A program made the translations under genes and the position numbers. The notes beneath the pieces were generated by a model that was given only the letters and a program-made list of their open reading frames with translations, made no database searches and was not told the origin of the DNA. Below are positions 8,447 through 16,688 of a stretch of 64,000 nucleotides of DNA, in pieces (position 1 is the first letter of the stretch; every line of letters begins with the position of its first letter). This DNA comes from Ramlibacter aurantiacus. Its GTDB lineage: Bacteria > Pseudomonadota > Gammaproteobacteria > Burkholderiales > Burkholderiaceae_C. The stretch covers positions 1 to 64,000 of the forward strand of contig NZ_JAEQNA010000005.1 in NCBI RefSeq assembly GCF_016722895.1, written 5' to 3'.

Positions 8447-9520
8447 CCCCTGAGAAGGTGTTGCCGGAGCAGACCTATTTGAACCAGGTTTTGTAGCAGT
8501 CGTGGCAAGCCGGGTCTCGCCCCGGCGGGCGAGTCACTTTCTTTTGCTTCGCCAAAAGAAAGTGACCAAAGAAAAGGCGACCCCACTGTCTGCGTCCCTC
8601 GTCGCCCTGCGGCCGCCGAGGGCAACCTGCGGTGCTCGGGCGGCGGGGGAAGCGCAGAAACTCGCCCCTGCGGGGCTCAGACAGTCTGCGCTTCTTTTTC
8701 CCCGCCGCCCTGCGCTCCTCGGCGCAGCCACAGGGGTTTTTCTTCACGGGCCATCGCTGCGCTCGGCCTGGTGAGGCCATCGCTGCGCTCGGCGCTGGAG
8801 CCGGGCAAGGTTGTTTGTACGCGCACCCTTCGACGCGCTCAGGGCGAACGGGTGGGTGGGCTCACGGGGGTGGTGCGGCCCCCCCGCTCCGTTCGCCCTG
8901 AGCCCGCCCCCCCGCTCCGTTCGCCCTGAGCCTGTCGAAGGGCCCCTGAGAAGGTGTTGCCGGAGCAGATCTCTTTGAACCAGGTTTTGTAGCAGTCGTG
9001 GCAAGCCGGGTCTCGCCCCGGCGGGCGAGTCACTTTCTTTTGCTTCGCCAAAAGAAAGTGACCAAAGAAAAGGCGACCCCACTGTCCGCGTCCCTCAGCG
9101 CCCTGCGGGCGCCGAGGGCAACCTGCGGTGCTCGGGCGGCGGGGGAAGCGCAGAAACTCGCCCCTGCGGGGCTCAGACAGTCTGCGCTTCTTTTTCCCCG
9201 CCGCCCTGCGCTCCTCGGCGCAGCCACAAGGGTTTTTCTTCACGGGCCATCGCTGCGCTCGGCCTGGTGAGGCCATCGCTGCGCTCGGCGCTGGAGCCGG
9301 GCAAGGTTGTTTGTACGCGCACCCTTCGACGCGCTCAGGGCGAGCGGGTGGGTGAGCTCACGGGGGTGGTGCGGCCCCCCCCACTCCGTTCGCCCTGAGT
9401 CCGCCCCCCCCCCGTTCGCCCTGAGCCTGTCGAAGGGCCCCTGAGAAGGTGTTGCCGGGGAAGACCTCTTTGAACCAAATTTCGTAGCAGTCGTGGCACG
9501 CCGGGGAGAGACCCGGCACG
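8421..9520. repeat. Tandem 496-bp structured repeat: two full units plus a third partial
   Basis: Unit 1 is about 8421-8916, unit 2 about 8917-9411, and a third copy starts at 9412 and loses similarity near 9520. The two full copies differ at only scattered bases. Each holds a perfect 14-bp inverted repeat GTCACTTTCTTTTG with a 6-base loop (8533-8566 and 9029-9062). Each also holds a long stem with arms GGGCGGCGGGG and CCCCGCCGCCC (8638-8648 with 8700-8710) extended inward by AAGCGCAGA with TCTGCGCTT, then smaller inner hairpins and an outer REP-like array. The short open frames inside repeat identically in both copies and look non-coding. This fills most of the 1.3 kb between fliA and flhC; 9521-9631 shows nothing further. 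Confidence 0.85.
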
Positions 9521-9631
9521 CTACGACCGCCGCAGAACTCGATACGAAGAAGTCACCCCCATACCCCCGGCGACCCTTCGACTCACCCGCACAGGACAGA
9601 CAAGCTCAGCGCGAATCGAGGTGGGAGGACA

Positions 9632-10168
9632 TCAATGAATGGTGCCGCTTCGCTGGCTCTTGCCCGCCCGCGCCGGCGGCTCGCACAAGCCGCAGACGAA
9701 CTCGCGGTGCGTCCAGTCGTGCGGATGCGTCACGAAGCGGCCGCCGCAGGCGCTACAGCGCGTCAGGGCCAGCATGTCGTTGTCGACGAACTTCACCAGC
9801 CGCCAGGCGCGGGTGATCGACAGCATGGGCTCCACGCCCATCGCCTGCACCTCGCATTCATATAAACGCCACGACTTGACCAGCAATTCAATGCGATCGA
9901 GCGAGCAACCACGCGACAGCCGCTCCCGGATGTTGAGGAACAGGGACGCGTGGATATTGGGCTGCCAGCCGATGAACCAATCGGTCGAATACGGCAACTG
10001 CCCTTTGGAGGGCGACTGGCCCGTCACCTCGCGGTACAGGCGCACCAGCCGCTCGTAAGACAACTCCGTCTCCGACTGCAGCACGGCCATTCGGGCGCCC
10101 AGTCGGATCAATTCGACGGCCTGGTTGAACTGGTGGTTCTCGGTGAGCAGGCTGCGGTTGGAGGCCAT
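9632..10168 (-). CDS. flhC: Flagellar master regulator subunit FlhC
   Basis: FlhC pairs with FlhD in the heterohexameric activator of class II flagellar genes. The product has 178 residues. It has the family core (LIRLGARMAVLQSETELSYERLVRLYREVTGQSPSKGQLPYSTDWF) and a C-terminal zinc site of four cysteines in two CxxC pairs (CSACGG and CGLC). I chose the ATG at 10168, 22 bases after the flhD stop, because the family N terminus begins here; a longer frame upstream runs into flhD in another phase. The 3' end lies against the repeat region. Confidence 0.95.
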   Translation of the reverse strand: MASNRSLLTENHQFNQAVELIRLGARMAVLQSETELSYERLVRLYREVTGQSPSKGQLPYSTDWFIGWQPNIHASLFLNIRERLSRGCSLDRIELLVKSWRLYECEVQAMGVEPMLSITRAWRLVKFVDNDMLALTRCSACGGRFVTHPHDWTHREFVCGLCEPPARAGKSQRSGTIH

Positions 10169-10190
10169 GGGCGACGCGCTCCCGCCGGCC

Positions 10191-10529
10191 TCAGGCCTTG
10201 GCCAGCGACGGCTCGCGGCCGCCGGCCATGAGCACGCTGGCATGCAGCTGGCCGGCATTGCCCTCCTGCCCGGCGCGCGGCTGGTGGCTGTCGGTCAGCA
10301 AGCCCCAGATCAGCTCGTCGTCGAAGCGGAACGAGAACAGCACCTGGTTCCTGGCGGCAATTCGCACCATTTGCTGCGGCGACAACTCGGCCAGCATGTC
10401 GGCGATCGGCTCCGACATCCCCAATTGAAACATTGCGACCGCCTTGTCCGTCCGAATGGCCGATTGCGCCATCACGAGATACGAAAGGTTTAATTCGCGG
10501 ATTTCTTCGTGGAGTCGAATGTTGCTCAT
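10191..10529 (-). CDS. flhD: Flagellar master regulator subunit FlhD
   Basis: FlhD is the partner of FlhC in the class I flagellar activator. The 112-residue product matches the family in length and sequence (EEIRELNLSYLVMAQSAIRTDKAVAMFQLGMSEPIADMLAELSPQQMVRIA). It is transcribed leftward, divergent from fliC, with flhC 22 bases downstream. The upstream region is comparatively AT-rich (about 10540-10635), a plausible place for its promoter. No strong ribosome site is seen. Confidence 0.95.
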   Translation of the reverse strand: MSNIRLHEEIRELNLSYLVMAQSAIRTDKAVAMFQLGMSEPIADMLAELSPQQMVRIAARNQVLFSFRFDDELIWGLLTDSHQPRAGQEGNAGQLHASVLMAGGREPSLAKA

Positions 10530-10640
10530 TTACGCGCAGTGAGAATTCGTGCAACGGAGTGTAATCGCTACGGATGGGCTGTCATCAGGATTTTCACAGC
10601 TAATTAACAGGTTCTGCACCGAGTTGTTACTTCGCCACCG

Positions 10641-10669
10641 GATGGCGCGGCGATCGAATTGGCGCCATC
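10641..10669. promoter_or_regulatory. Inverted repeat just upstream of the fliC promoter
   Basis: GATGGCGC (10641-10648) and GCGCCATC (10662-10669) form a perfect 8-bp inverted repeat separated by 13 bases. It lies 5 bases before the fliC -35 element. It could be a regulator site or a terminator-like hairpin; the sequence does not tell which. Confidence 0.4.
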
Positions 10670-10673
10670 GCCC

Positions 10674-10700
10674 TAAAGCCGGGCCGTCCGCTGCCGATAC
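10674..10700 (+). promoter_or_regulatory. Sigma-28 (FliA) promoter of fliC
   Basis: TAAAGCCG (10674-10681), an 11-base spacer, then GCCGATAC (10693-10700). This is close to the sigma-28 consensus with exact spacing. It predicts a leader of roughly 85-90 bases before the fliC ATG at 10795. Confidence 0.88.
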
Positions 10701-10794
10701 AGCGGTCACGGGGACTGCCCCGCGGCGGCCGCGACGATCCGCGGTTGTGTCCAACAGGCCTGGGAACGGGCCAAGCCGATCACGAGGAATCGAC

Positions 10795-11934
10795 ATGCCA
10801 TCCGTCATCAATACCAACATCGCATCGCTGAACACCCAGCGCAACCTGGGCGCGTCGCAATCGGCGCTGAACGTTTCCATCCAGCGCCTGTCCACCGGCC
10901 TTCGCGTGAACAGCGCCAAGGACGACGCGGCCGGCCTGGCCATTGCCGAGCGCATGACATCGCAGGTGCGCGGCCTGAACGTCGCCGCCCGCAACGCCAA
11001 CGACGGCGTGTCGCTGGCGCAGACGGCCGAAGGCGCCCTGGGCAAGCTCAGCGACATGATCCAGCGCATCCGCGAACTGGCCGTGCAATCGAGCAACGCC
11101 ACCAACAGCACCGAAGACCGCGCCGCGCTGCAGGCCGAAGTGGCGCAGCTGAAGGACGAAATCACTCGCGTCGCCAACACGACCAACTTCAACGGCACCA
11201 AGCTGCTGAATGGCAGCTTCACCGCGCAGACGTTCCAGGTTGGCGCGGATGCCGGCCAGGGGATCACGGTCGACAGCATCACCGACGCCCGGCTCACCGG
11301 CATGGGTGCCATCTCGACCGCGACCCGCACCGGCAGCGCGATCACCACGTTCACGGGCCTGGCAGCCGGTGAACTCAAGATCAACGGCGTTGACATCGGC
11401 GCCGTGGCCGCGGGCACCACCGCCGCCACGCAGGCCGACCTCCTCGTCAGCGCGATCAACGCCAAGTCGGCGCAAACTGGCGTCACCGTCGCCAAGTCCG
11501 GCGCGGACGTGCTGGTCCTCAGCTCCAACCTGAACGACATCAAGGTCGAGATCAGCGGCACGGACACCGGCACGGATACCGGCCTGTCCACCCTCACCAC
11601 CTCCCTGTCCGGCACCAGCGGCAGCCTCGACACCCTCGACATCGGCACCTACCTCGGCGCGCAGGAAACCATCCGCCGAGTCGACTCGGCCCTGAAACAG
11701 GTGAACACCGCCCGCGCCAGCCTCGGCGCGCTGCAAAGCCGCTTCGAGAACGCGGTGGCCAACATCCAGATCTCGGCCGAGAACGCCACCGCCGCGCGCT
11801 CGCGGATCATGGACACCGACTTCGCCGCGGAAACGGCGAACATGACCCGCGCGCAGATCCTCCAGCAGGCCGGCAACGCCATGCTGGCCCAGGCCAACCA
11901 GCTGCCGCAGCAGGTGCTGTCGCTGCTGCGCTGA
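10795..11934 (+). CDS. fliC: Flagellin FliC
   Basis: Flagellin is the filament subunit. The product has 379 residues. It has the conserved N-terminal D0/D1 (MPSVINTNIASLNTQRNLGAS, then LSTGLRVNSAKDDAAGLAIAERM) and the C-terminal D1/D0 (ARASLGALQSRFENAVANIQI ... QILQQAGNAMLAQANQLPQQVLSLLR). The short variable middle (residues ~170-290) is rich in Thr, Ala and Gly. I chose the ATG at 10795 (GAGGAA ribosome site) because the family N terminus starts here. It is preceded by a sigma-28 promoter and followed by a clear terminator. Confidence 0.98.
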   Translation: MPSVINTNIASLNTQRNLGASQSALNVSIQRLSTGLRVNSAKDDAAGLAIAERMTSQVRGLNVAARNANDGVSLAQTAEGALGKLSDMIQRIRELAVQSSNATNSTEDRAALQAEVAQLKDEITRVANTTNFNGTKLLNGSFTAQTFQVGADAGQGITVDSITDARLTGMGAISTATRTGSAITTFTGLAAGELKINGVDIGAVAAGTTAATQADLLVSAINAKSAQTGVTVAKSGADVLVLSSNLNDIKVEISGTDTGTDTGLSTLTTSLSGTSGSLDTLDIGTYLGAQETIRRVDSALKQVNTARASLGALQSRFENAVANIQISAENATAARSRIMDTDFAAETANMTRAQILQQAGNAMLAQANQLPQQVLSLLR

Positions 11935-11973
11935 TCGCCTGCGCAACCCGCGGCGAACAGGCGCCGCACGACG

Positions 11974-12000
11974 AAAAGGGCCCGGGCGGGCCCTTTTCTC
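11974..12000 (+). terminator. Factor-independent terminator of fliC
   Basis: AAAAGGGCCC (11974-11983) pairs perfectly with GGGCCCTTTT (11988-11997) around a 4-base loop, 40 bases after the fliC stop. A short T stretch is built into the distal arm. Confidence 0.85.
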
Positions 12001-12066
12001 GTGGCTTTGCCGGCGCCGCGGCGGCGCCATAGTACGCAGCCCGGCCGCCATCGAAAAAGGATTCCC

Positions 12067-13500
12067 ATGCCCAGCATCACCAGCACCGGCGTCGGCAGCG
12101 GCCTGGACGTCAACAGCATCGTCACCTCGCTGATGGCGCTGGAGCAACGGCCGCTGGCGCTGTTGCAGCAGCGCGCCAGCAGCCTGCAGACGCGGCTGTC
12201 TGCCTTCGGCACGCTGCAAGGCCAGGCGGCGGCCTTGGGCGACGTGGCCAAGCGGCTGGCCACCGCGAGCAACTGGAACCCGATGCGCCTGGACAGCTCC
12301 CGGCCCGAAGCCCTCACCGCCACCGCCAGCGGCGCGGCGGCAGCCGGGCGCTACCGCATCGAGGTGCAGCAGCTGGCGCAGGCCCAGAGCCTGGCCTCGG
12401 CGGCATTCGCGGGCAGCGACACCGTGGTGGGCACCGGCACCCTCACCCTGGAACTGGGCAGCACGGTCGGCGGCGTGTTCACGCCGGCGAGCGGCGCCAC
12501 GGCGATGCGGATCGCCATCGGCCCGGGGCAGCAGACGCTGGCCGGCGTGCGCGATGCCATCAACGCGGCCGACGCCGGCGTGCAGGCGAGCATCGTCACC
12601 AGTGCCGGCCAGGCCAGACTGGTGTTGCGCGGGCCGCAAGGCGAGCAGGGATCGATGCGCCTCACGGCCGCCGACGAAGACGGCGGCGACACCGACACCG
12701 CCGGGCTTTCGGCCCTGGCCTTCGACCCGGCCGCCACCGCGGGCGCCGGCCGCAACCTGGTGCAGACGCAGGCGGCGCAGGACGCGCTCTTCACCGTGGA
12801 CGGCCTCGACGTGCGCAGCGCCAGCAACGAGGCCGCCAACGTCATCGAGGGCGTCACGCTGACGCTTCGGCAGGTGACCACCACACCCCTGGAGCTGACC
12901 GCGTCGGTGGACACCGGCGGCGTGCGCAAGAACCTGAACGACCTGGTCAACGCCTACAACAGCCTGGCCAAGGTGCTGGCGCAGCAGACGCAGGCCGACC
13001 CCAGCGGCCGCAACCGGGGAGCGCTGCAAGCGGACTCCACGGCGGTATCCATGCAGAACGGGCTGCGCGAATTGCTGCGGGGCGTGGTGCAGGGCCTTCC
13101 CGAGCCGGCCAGCCTGAGCGCGGTGGGGCTGGAGATGCAGCGCGACGGCACCCTCACGATCAAGGAGGCGACGCTCGCGCCGCTGCTCGAGCAACCCGGG
13201 CGCCTGGCCGCCCTGTTCACCCAGGCCGGCTCCGACGAAGCGCCCGCCGCGCGAGGCCTGGCGGTGCGCCTGAAGGCCTGGGCCCAGGCCGTGACGGGCG
13301 ACGACGGCACGCTGTCGTCGCGCCTGCAGGGCCTGCGCGGCTCGGCCACCGCGAACCAGAAGCAGCAGGACGCCCTGCAGGACAAGCTGGCCCGCACCGA
13401 GGCCAGGCTGCGGGCGCAGTACCAGCGCCTGGACTCGGACATGAGCCGCCTGTCGGCACAGATGGCGCAGCTTCGCTCCAGCCTGGGCCTGGGCAGCTGA
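12067..13500 (+). CDS. fliD: Flagellar filament cap protein FliD
   Basis: FliD (HAP2) caps the filament and helps fold flagellin. The product has 477 residues. The N terminus MPSITSTGVGSGLDVNSIVTSLMALEQRPL is typical. The C-terminal domain is predicted coiled coil, with many Gln/Arg/Leu heptads ending in LRSSLGLGS. I chose the ATG at 12067, preceded by AAAAAGGA, over an upstream frame extension lacking family similarity. No sigma-28 box is obvious in the 66 bases after the fliC terminator. Confidence 0.96.
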   Translation: MPSITSTGVGSGLDVNSIVTSLMALEQRPLALLQQRASSLQTRLSAFGTLQGQAAALGDVAKRLATASNWNPMRLDSSRPEALTATASGAAAAGRYRIEVQQLAQAQSLASAAFAGSDTVVGTGTLTLELGSTVGGVFTPASGATAMRIAIGPGQQTLAGVRDAINAADAGVQASIVTSAGQARLVLRGPQGEQGSMRLTAADEDGGDTDTAGLSALAFDPAATAGAGRNLVQTQAAQDALFTVDGLDVRSASNEAANVIEGVTLTLRQVTTTPLELTASVDTGGVRKNLNDLVNAYNSLAKVLAQQTQADPSGRNRGALQADSTAVSMQNGLRELLRGVVQGLPEPASLSAVGLEMQRDGTLTIKEATLAPLLEQPGRLAALFTQAGSDEAPAARGLAVRLKAWAQAVTGDDGTLSSRLQGLRGSATANQKQQDALQDKLARTEARLRAQYQRLDSDMSRLSAQMAQLRSSLGLGS

Positions 13501-13512
13501 CGCACGAAACCC

Positions 13513-13539
13513 TCAAGAGTGCGAACCGCCTGCCGAAGA
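13513..13539 (+). promoter_or_regulatory. Weak sigma-28 promoter candidate before fliS
   Basis: TCAAGAGT (13513-13520), an exact 11-base spacer, then GCCGAAGA (13532-13539). By eye it matches 5 of 8 and 6 of 8 positions of the sigma-28 consensus. It lies just after the fliD stop and about 20 bases before the fliS start. Confidence 0.45.
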
Positions 13540-13559
13540 CAAGGGTGAGGAAAACGCAC

Positions 13560-13979
13560 ATGTTCACCGCACGCCTTTCGATCGACCAATACCGGCAAGT
13601 GGGTATCGCCACCGACGTGGCGCAGGCCAGCCCGCATCAACTGATCGTGCTGCTGTTCGACGGCGCGATCGCCGCCTTGCAGCAGGCCCGCCACGCCATC
13701 GCTCACCAGGACGCCGACACGCGCCGGCGCGCCACGTCCAAGGCCATGCGCATCATCGACGAGGGCCTGAAGGCGGCGGTGTCGAGCCGGGGCGACGCCG
13801 CGCTGGCGGCCAACCTGAACGCCCTGTACGACCACATGGTCGGCCGGCTGTTCCAGGCGAACGCGCGCGGCATCGAAGCGCCCCTGGCCGAGGTCGGCCA
13901 GTTGCTGGAGCAGTTGCGATCGGCCTGGGTGGCGATCACACCGCGCCCCCTGCCGCAGTCGCAGGCGGTGCGGGCATGA
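13560..13979 (+). CDS. fliS: Flagellin export chaperone FliS
   Basis: FliS binds the C terminus of flagellin in the cytoplasm and prevents early polymerisation. The product has 139 residues and is helical, with the family core SPHQLIVLLFDGAIAALQQARHAI and LNALYDHMVGRLFQAN. The ATG at 13560 follows GTGAGGAAAACGCAC, whose GAGG is well spaced as a ribosome site. A GTG at 13545 is in frame but would consume that site. The stop overlaps the fliT start (ATGA). Confidence 0.95.
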   Translation: MFTARLSIDQYRQVGIATDVAQASPHQLIVLLFDGAIAALQQARHAIAHQDADTRRRATSKAMRIIDEGLKAAVSSRGDAALAANLNALYDHMVGRLFQANARGIEAPLAEVGQLLEQLRSAWVAITPRPLPQSQAVRA

Positions 13980-14311
13980 AGAGTTCGCGCGCCATGGCCT
14001 CCGGCGACAAGGAAAGCCCGCTTCGCTACTACCTGGCCCTGGAAGGGGCCAGCCGCGAAATGCTGGAAGCCGCGCGCTCGGGGGATTGGGACACGGTGTG
14101 CCGGCTCGAAGGAGCCTGCGCCGTGGTGATCGCGCGGTTGCGCCGATTGAACGAGTCGCAGCCGCTGTCCGATGGCGAGCAGCCGGAGCGGCTGCGCATC
14201 CTGCGGGCGATCCTGGTGAACGATGCGGAGATCCGGCGCATCGCGGGGCCCGGGGCGGAATCGATGGAGCGGGAGCGGGGCTGGCCGGGGCCGAATATCA
14301 CCTTGCACTAG
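13976..14311 (+). CDS. fliT: FliT-like flagellar chaperone
   Basis: FliT is a small helical chaperone for FliD and a regulator of FlhDC in enterics. This 111-residue product is poorly conserved, as is usual for FliT. It is helical in its first ~95 residues (LRYYLALEGASREMLEAARSGDW), and its 4-base overlap with fliS is the standard fliS-fliT arrangement. Assignment rests mostly on position, length and helix content. It converges on fliE after 61 bases. Confidence 0.75.
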   Translation: MKSSRAMASGDKESPLRYYLALEGASREMLEAARSGDWDTVCRLEGACAVVIARLRRLNESQPLSDGEQPERLRILRAILVNDAEIRRIAGPGAESMERERGWPGPNITLH

Positions 14312-14372
14312 CGCGAGGGCCGGCCCGCGGCGAACGCTACCGGGCCCAGGACGAAAGGTAAGCCGGCTGCGC

Positions 14373-14717
14373 CTATACCTGCATGTTCATGATGTCGCTG
14401 TACGCCGCCACCAGCCGGTTGCGCACGTGCAGCGCCGACTGGAAGGCGATCTGCGACTTCTGGGAAGCCACCATCGCGGCTTCCAGGCTCACGCTGCCGG
14501 GGTCGCGCAGGAAGGCTTCGGTGAGCTGGTTCGACTGGGCCTGCGATGCGCTCACCGCGCGCAAGGCGCTCTCGAGTGCACCGCCGAAGGACGGCGCCGG
14601 GCTGGCGGGCTGGACCGCGGCCACGCCGGCGGCGGCTTCGGTGGCCTTGGCGGCGGCGTTGCGTCGCAAGGCGTCGACCAAGGTGGTGGGCAGTGCGGAT
14701 CGCGCGTTGACTTCCAT
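14373..14717 (-). CDS. fliE: Flagellar hook-basal body protein FliE
   Basis: FliE joins the MS ring to the rod. The product has 114 residues. The C-terminal part is family-typical (FLRDPGSVSLEAAMVASQKSQIAFQSALHVRNRLVAAYSDIMNMQV). An AGGAG ribosome site lies about 8 bases upstream of the ATG. It is transcribed leftward, divergent from fliF, as in many proteobacteria. A very long open frame continues in the same phase across fliF-fliI, but it is an antisense shadow. Confidence 0.95.
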   Translation of the reverse strand: MEVNARSALPTTLVDALRRNAAAKATEAAAGVAAVQPASPAPSFGGALESALRAVSASQAQSNQLTEAFLRDPGSVSLEAAMVASQKSQIAFQSALHVRNRLVAAYSDIMNMQV

Positions 14718-14876
14718 GGCGGGGCTCCTGCGTATTTGGCCGAATGTAACCGCATGTCCACCGGCCGCAGCCGCGAATAAGGGCGGAATTGCACCGCATA
14801 TCGGCGCAAGGCGTGGCGCGGCCGCCACCCACAATCGGCGCCGACACGCCCCCCGCCCTTGCCACGCCCCTCCAGG

Positions 14877-16592
14877 ATGGACACCACCCACCCCGCCGCC
14901 GCGCTCCCTACCGCCGGCGCGCCCGCGCTGCCGCGACTGGGCGCGCTGCCCGGGCGCACGCAAGCCACGCTGGCCGTGGGCAGCGTGTTGCTGGCCGGAC
15001 TGATCGCGGCCGGCGTGTACCTGGGCAACCAGCCCGAGTGGCGCGTGCTGTATGGCAACCTGGGCGACAAGGACGGTGGCCAGGTCATCGCCGCGCTGTC
15101 GCAGATGAACGTGCCGCATCGCTTCAGCGAAGGCGGCGGTGCCATCCTGGTGCCCGCCGCGCAGGTGCACGAGGCGCGGCTGCGGCTGGCCTCGCAGGGA
15201 CTGCCGCGTGGCGGCACGGTCGGCTTCGAGCTGATGGAGAACCAGAAGTTCGGCACCACGCAGTTCCAGGAGCGCCTGAACTTCCAGCGCGGGCTCGAAG
15301 GCGAACTGGCGCGATCGATCATGGCGCTGTCGGCGGTGCAATCGGCCCGCGTTCACCTGGCGCTGCCGCAGCAGACCGGCTTCATGCGCGAGCAGCAGCG
15401 GCCCTCGGCCTCGGTGCTGCTCACGCTCTTCGGCGGTCGCACGCTCGATCGCGGGCAGATCGCCGGCATCGTGCACCTGGTGGCCTCCAGCGTGCCGCAA
15501 CTGCACCCGGGCGCGGTGAGCGTGGTCGACCAGACCGGCGCGTTGCTGTCCCAGACCAGCGACAACGCACCAGGGCTGGACGCCGGGCAGCTGCACTACG
15601 TGCGGCAGATGGAGCAGGGCCTGGCCGCGCGCATCGTGGCCATCGTCGAGCCGCTGGTCGGCCCCGGCAACGTGAAGGCGCAGGTGACGGCCGACATCGA
15701 CTTCACCCAGGTCGAGTCGACCGCCGAGACCTACGGCGCCAACCAGGGCGCCTCCCCCGCCGCAGTGCGCAGCCAGCACTTGTCCGAGACGCCGCAGCCA
15801 GCCGCCGCGTCCGCCGGCGGCATTCCCGGCGCGCTGAGCAACCAGCCGGCACCGGCCGCTGCCTCGCCGGTGAACGGCCCGGCTCAGGCGCTCTCCGCCG
15901 GTCCCGGCGCCTCCGCGGCCGCGGCGGCCGCGCGGCGCGATGCGGTCACCAACTACGAGGTCGACAAGACCGTCAAGGTGGTACGCAATCCCGCCGGAAC
16001 CCTGCGGCGCCTGAGTGCCGCCGTGGTGATCAACGACACCGCGGGCCCGGACGCGCCGGCCGGCTCGCCGGCCCTGAACCCCCAGCAGGTCGAACAAGTG
16101 CGCTCGCTGGTGCGCGAGGCCATCGGCTTCAACACCGAGCGCGGCGATTCGGTGAACGTGGTGAACGCACCGTTCAAGGTCGCGGCGATCACGCCGCCGC
16201 CGACCCTGCCGCTGTGGCGCCAGCCCGAGACCCGGCAGCTGGTGCAGGCGGTGGCGCCCTGGATCGCCCTGCCCCTGCTGGCCCTGGCGGTGCTGTTCGG
16301 CCTGGTGCGCCCGGCCCTGCGTTCGGCCCAGCGCGTGGCGGCCGAACCGGTGCCCACACCCCGGCTGGTGGACACCACGCTGCGCGACGCGGTGCCACTG
16401 CCCGAGCCCGGGAAGCAGCAAGCCCAGCCCGCCGCCCCCGGATTGCCCCACACCGATCCCATCACCCTGCTGCCGCCTGCCGAAGCCGCGGCGCAGCAGC
16501 AGCGCACGCGCCAGCTGGAGAACATCCGCAGCCTGGCCAAGCAGAACCCCGCGACGGTCGCGAACGTCGTGCGCAGCTGGAGCACCGGATGA
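14877..16592 (+). CDS. fliF: Flagellar MS-ring protein FliF
   Basis: FliF forms the MS ring in the inner membrane and recruits FliG. The product has 571 residues. It has two membrane helices (about residues 30-50, ATLAVGSVLLAGLIAAGVYLG, and ~460-480, WIALPLLALAVLFGLVRP), periplasmic ring-building domains and a C-terminal FliG-binding tail (NPATVANVVRSWSTG). The start is uncertain. The ATG at 14877 has only AGG directly in front; a TTG at 14859 would add six residues. It heads the fliF-fliR run. Confidence 0.96.
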   Translation: MDTTHPAAALPTAGAPALPRLGALPGRTQATLAVGSVLLAGLIAAGVYLGNQPEWRVLYGNLGDKDGGQVIAALSQMNVPHRFSEGGGAILVPAAQVHEARLRLASQGLPRGGTVGFELMENQKFGTTQFQERLNFQRGLEGELARSIMALSAVQSARVHLALPQQTGFMREQQRPSASVLLTLFGGRTLDRGQIAGIVHLVASSVPQLHPGAVSVVDQTGALLSQTSDNAPGLDAGQLHYVRQMEQGLAARIVAIVEPLVGPGNVKAQVTADIDFTQVESTAETYGANQGASPAAVRSQHLSETPQPAAASAGGIPGALSNQPAPAAASPVNGPAQALSAGPGASAAAAAARRDAVTNYEVDKTVKVVRNPAGTLRRLSAAVVINDTAGPDAPAGSPALNPQQVEQVRSLVREAIGFNTERGDSVNVVNAPFKVAAITPPPTLPLWRQPETRQLVQAVAPWIALPLLALAVLFGLVRPALRSAQRVAAEPVPTPRLVDTTLRDAVPLPEPGKQQAQPAAPGLPHTDPITLLPPAEAAAQQQRTRQLENIRSLAKQNPATVANVVRSWSTG

Positions 16593-16595
16593 CCC

Positions 16596-16626
16596 CCCCG
16601 AAGCGGCTTCGCCGTTCCCTTCGGGG
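16596..16626 (+). other. Hairpin between fliF and fliG
   Basis: CCCCGAAG (16596-16603) pairs with CTTCGGGG (16619-16626) in the 96-base gap between fliF and fliG. There is no T-run, so it may be an mRNA processing or stability element, or an attenuator, inside the operon. Confidence 0.4.
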
Positions 16627-16688
16627 TCGCCCGCTTTGGCGGTTTCCCGCGCCACGGGCTGGGCTGTTGCGCTTCGTGGAGAACTGAG

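Noticed and set aside
8502..9276. Short open frames in the fliA-flhC gap, some with SPFLWSLSFGEAKESDS-like products
   Set aside because: They occur identically in both repeat copies, overlap hairpins and lack ribosome sites; I judge them non-coding parts of the repeat.
8421..9520. CRISPR array
   Set aside because: Units are 496 bp with no short regular repeat-spacer pattern and no cas genes nearby.
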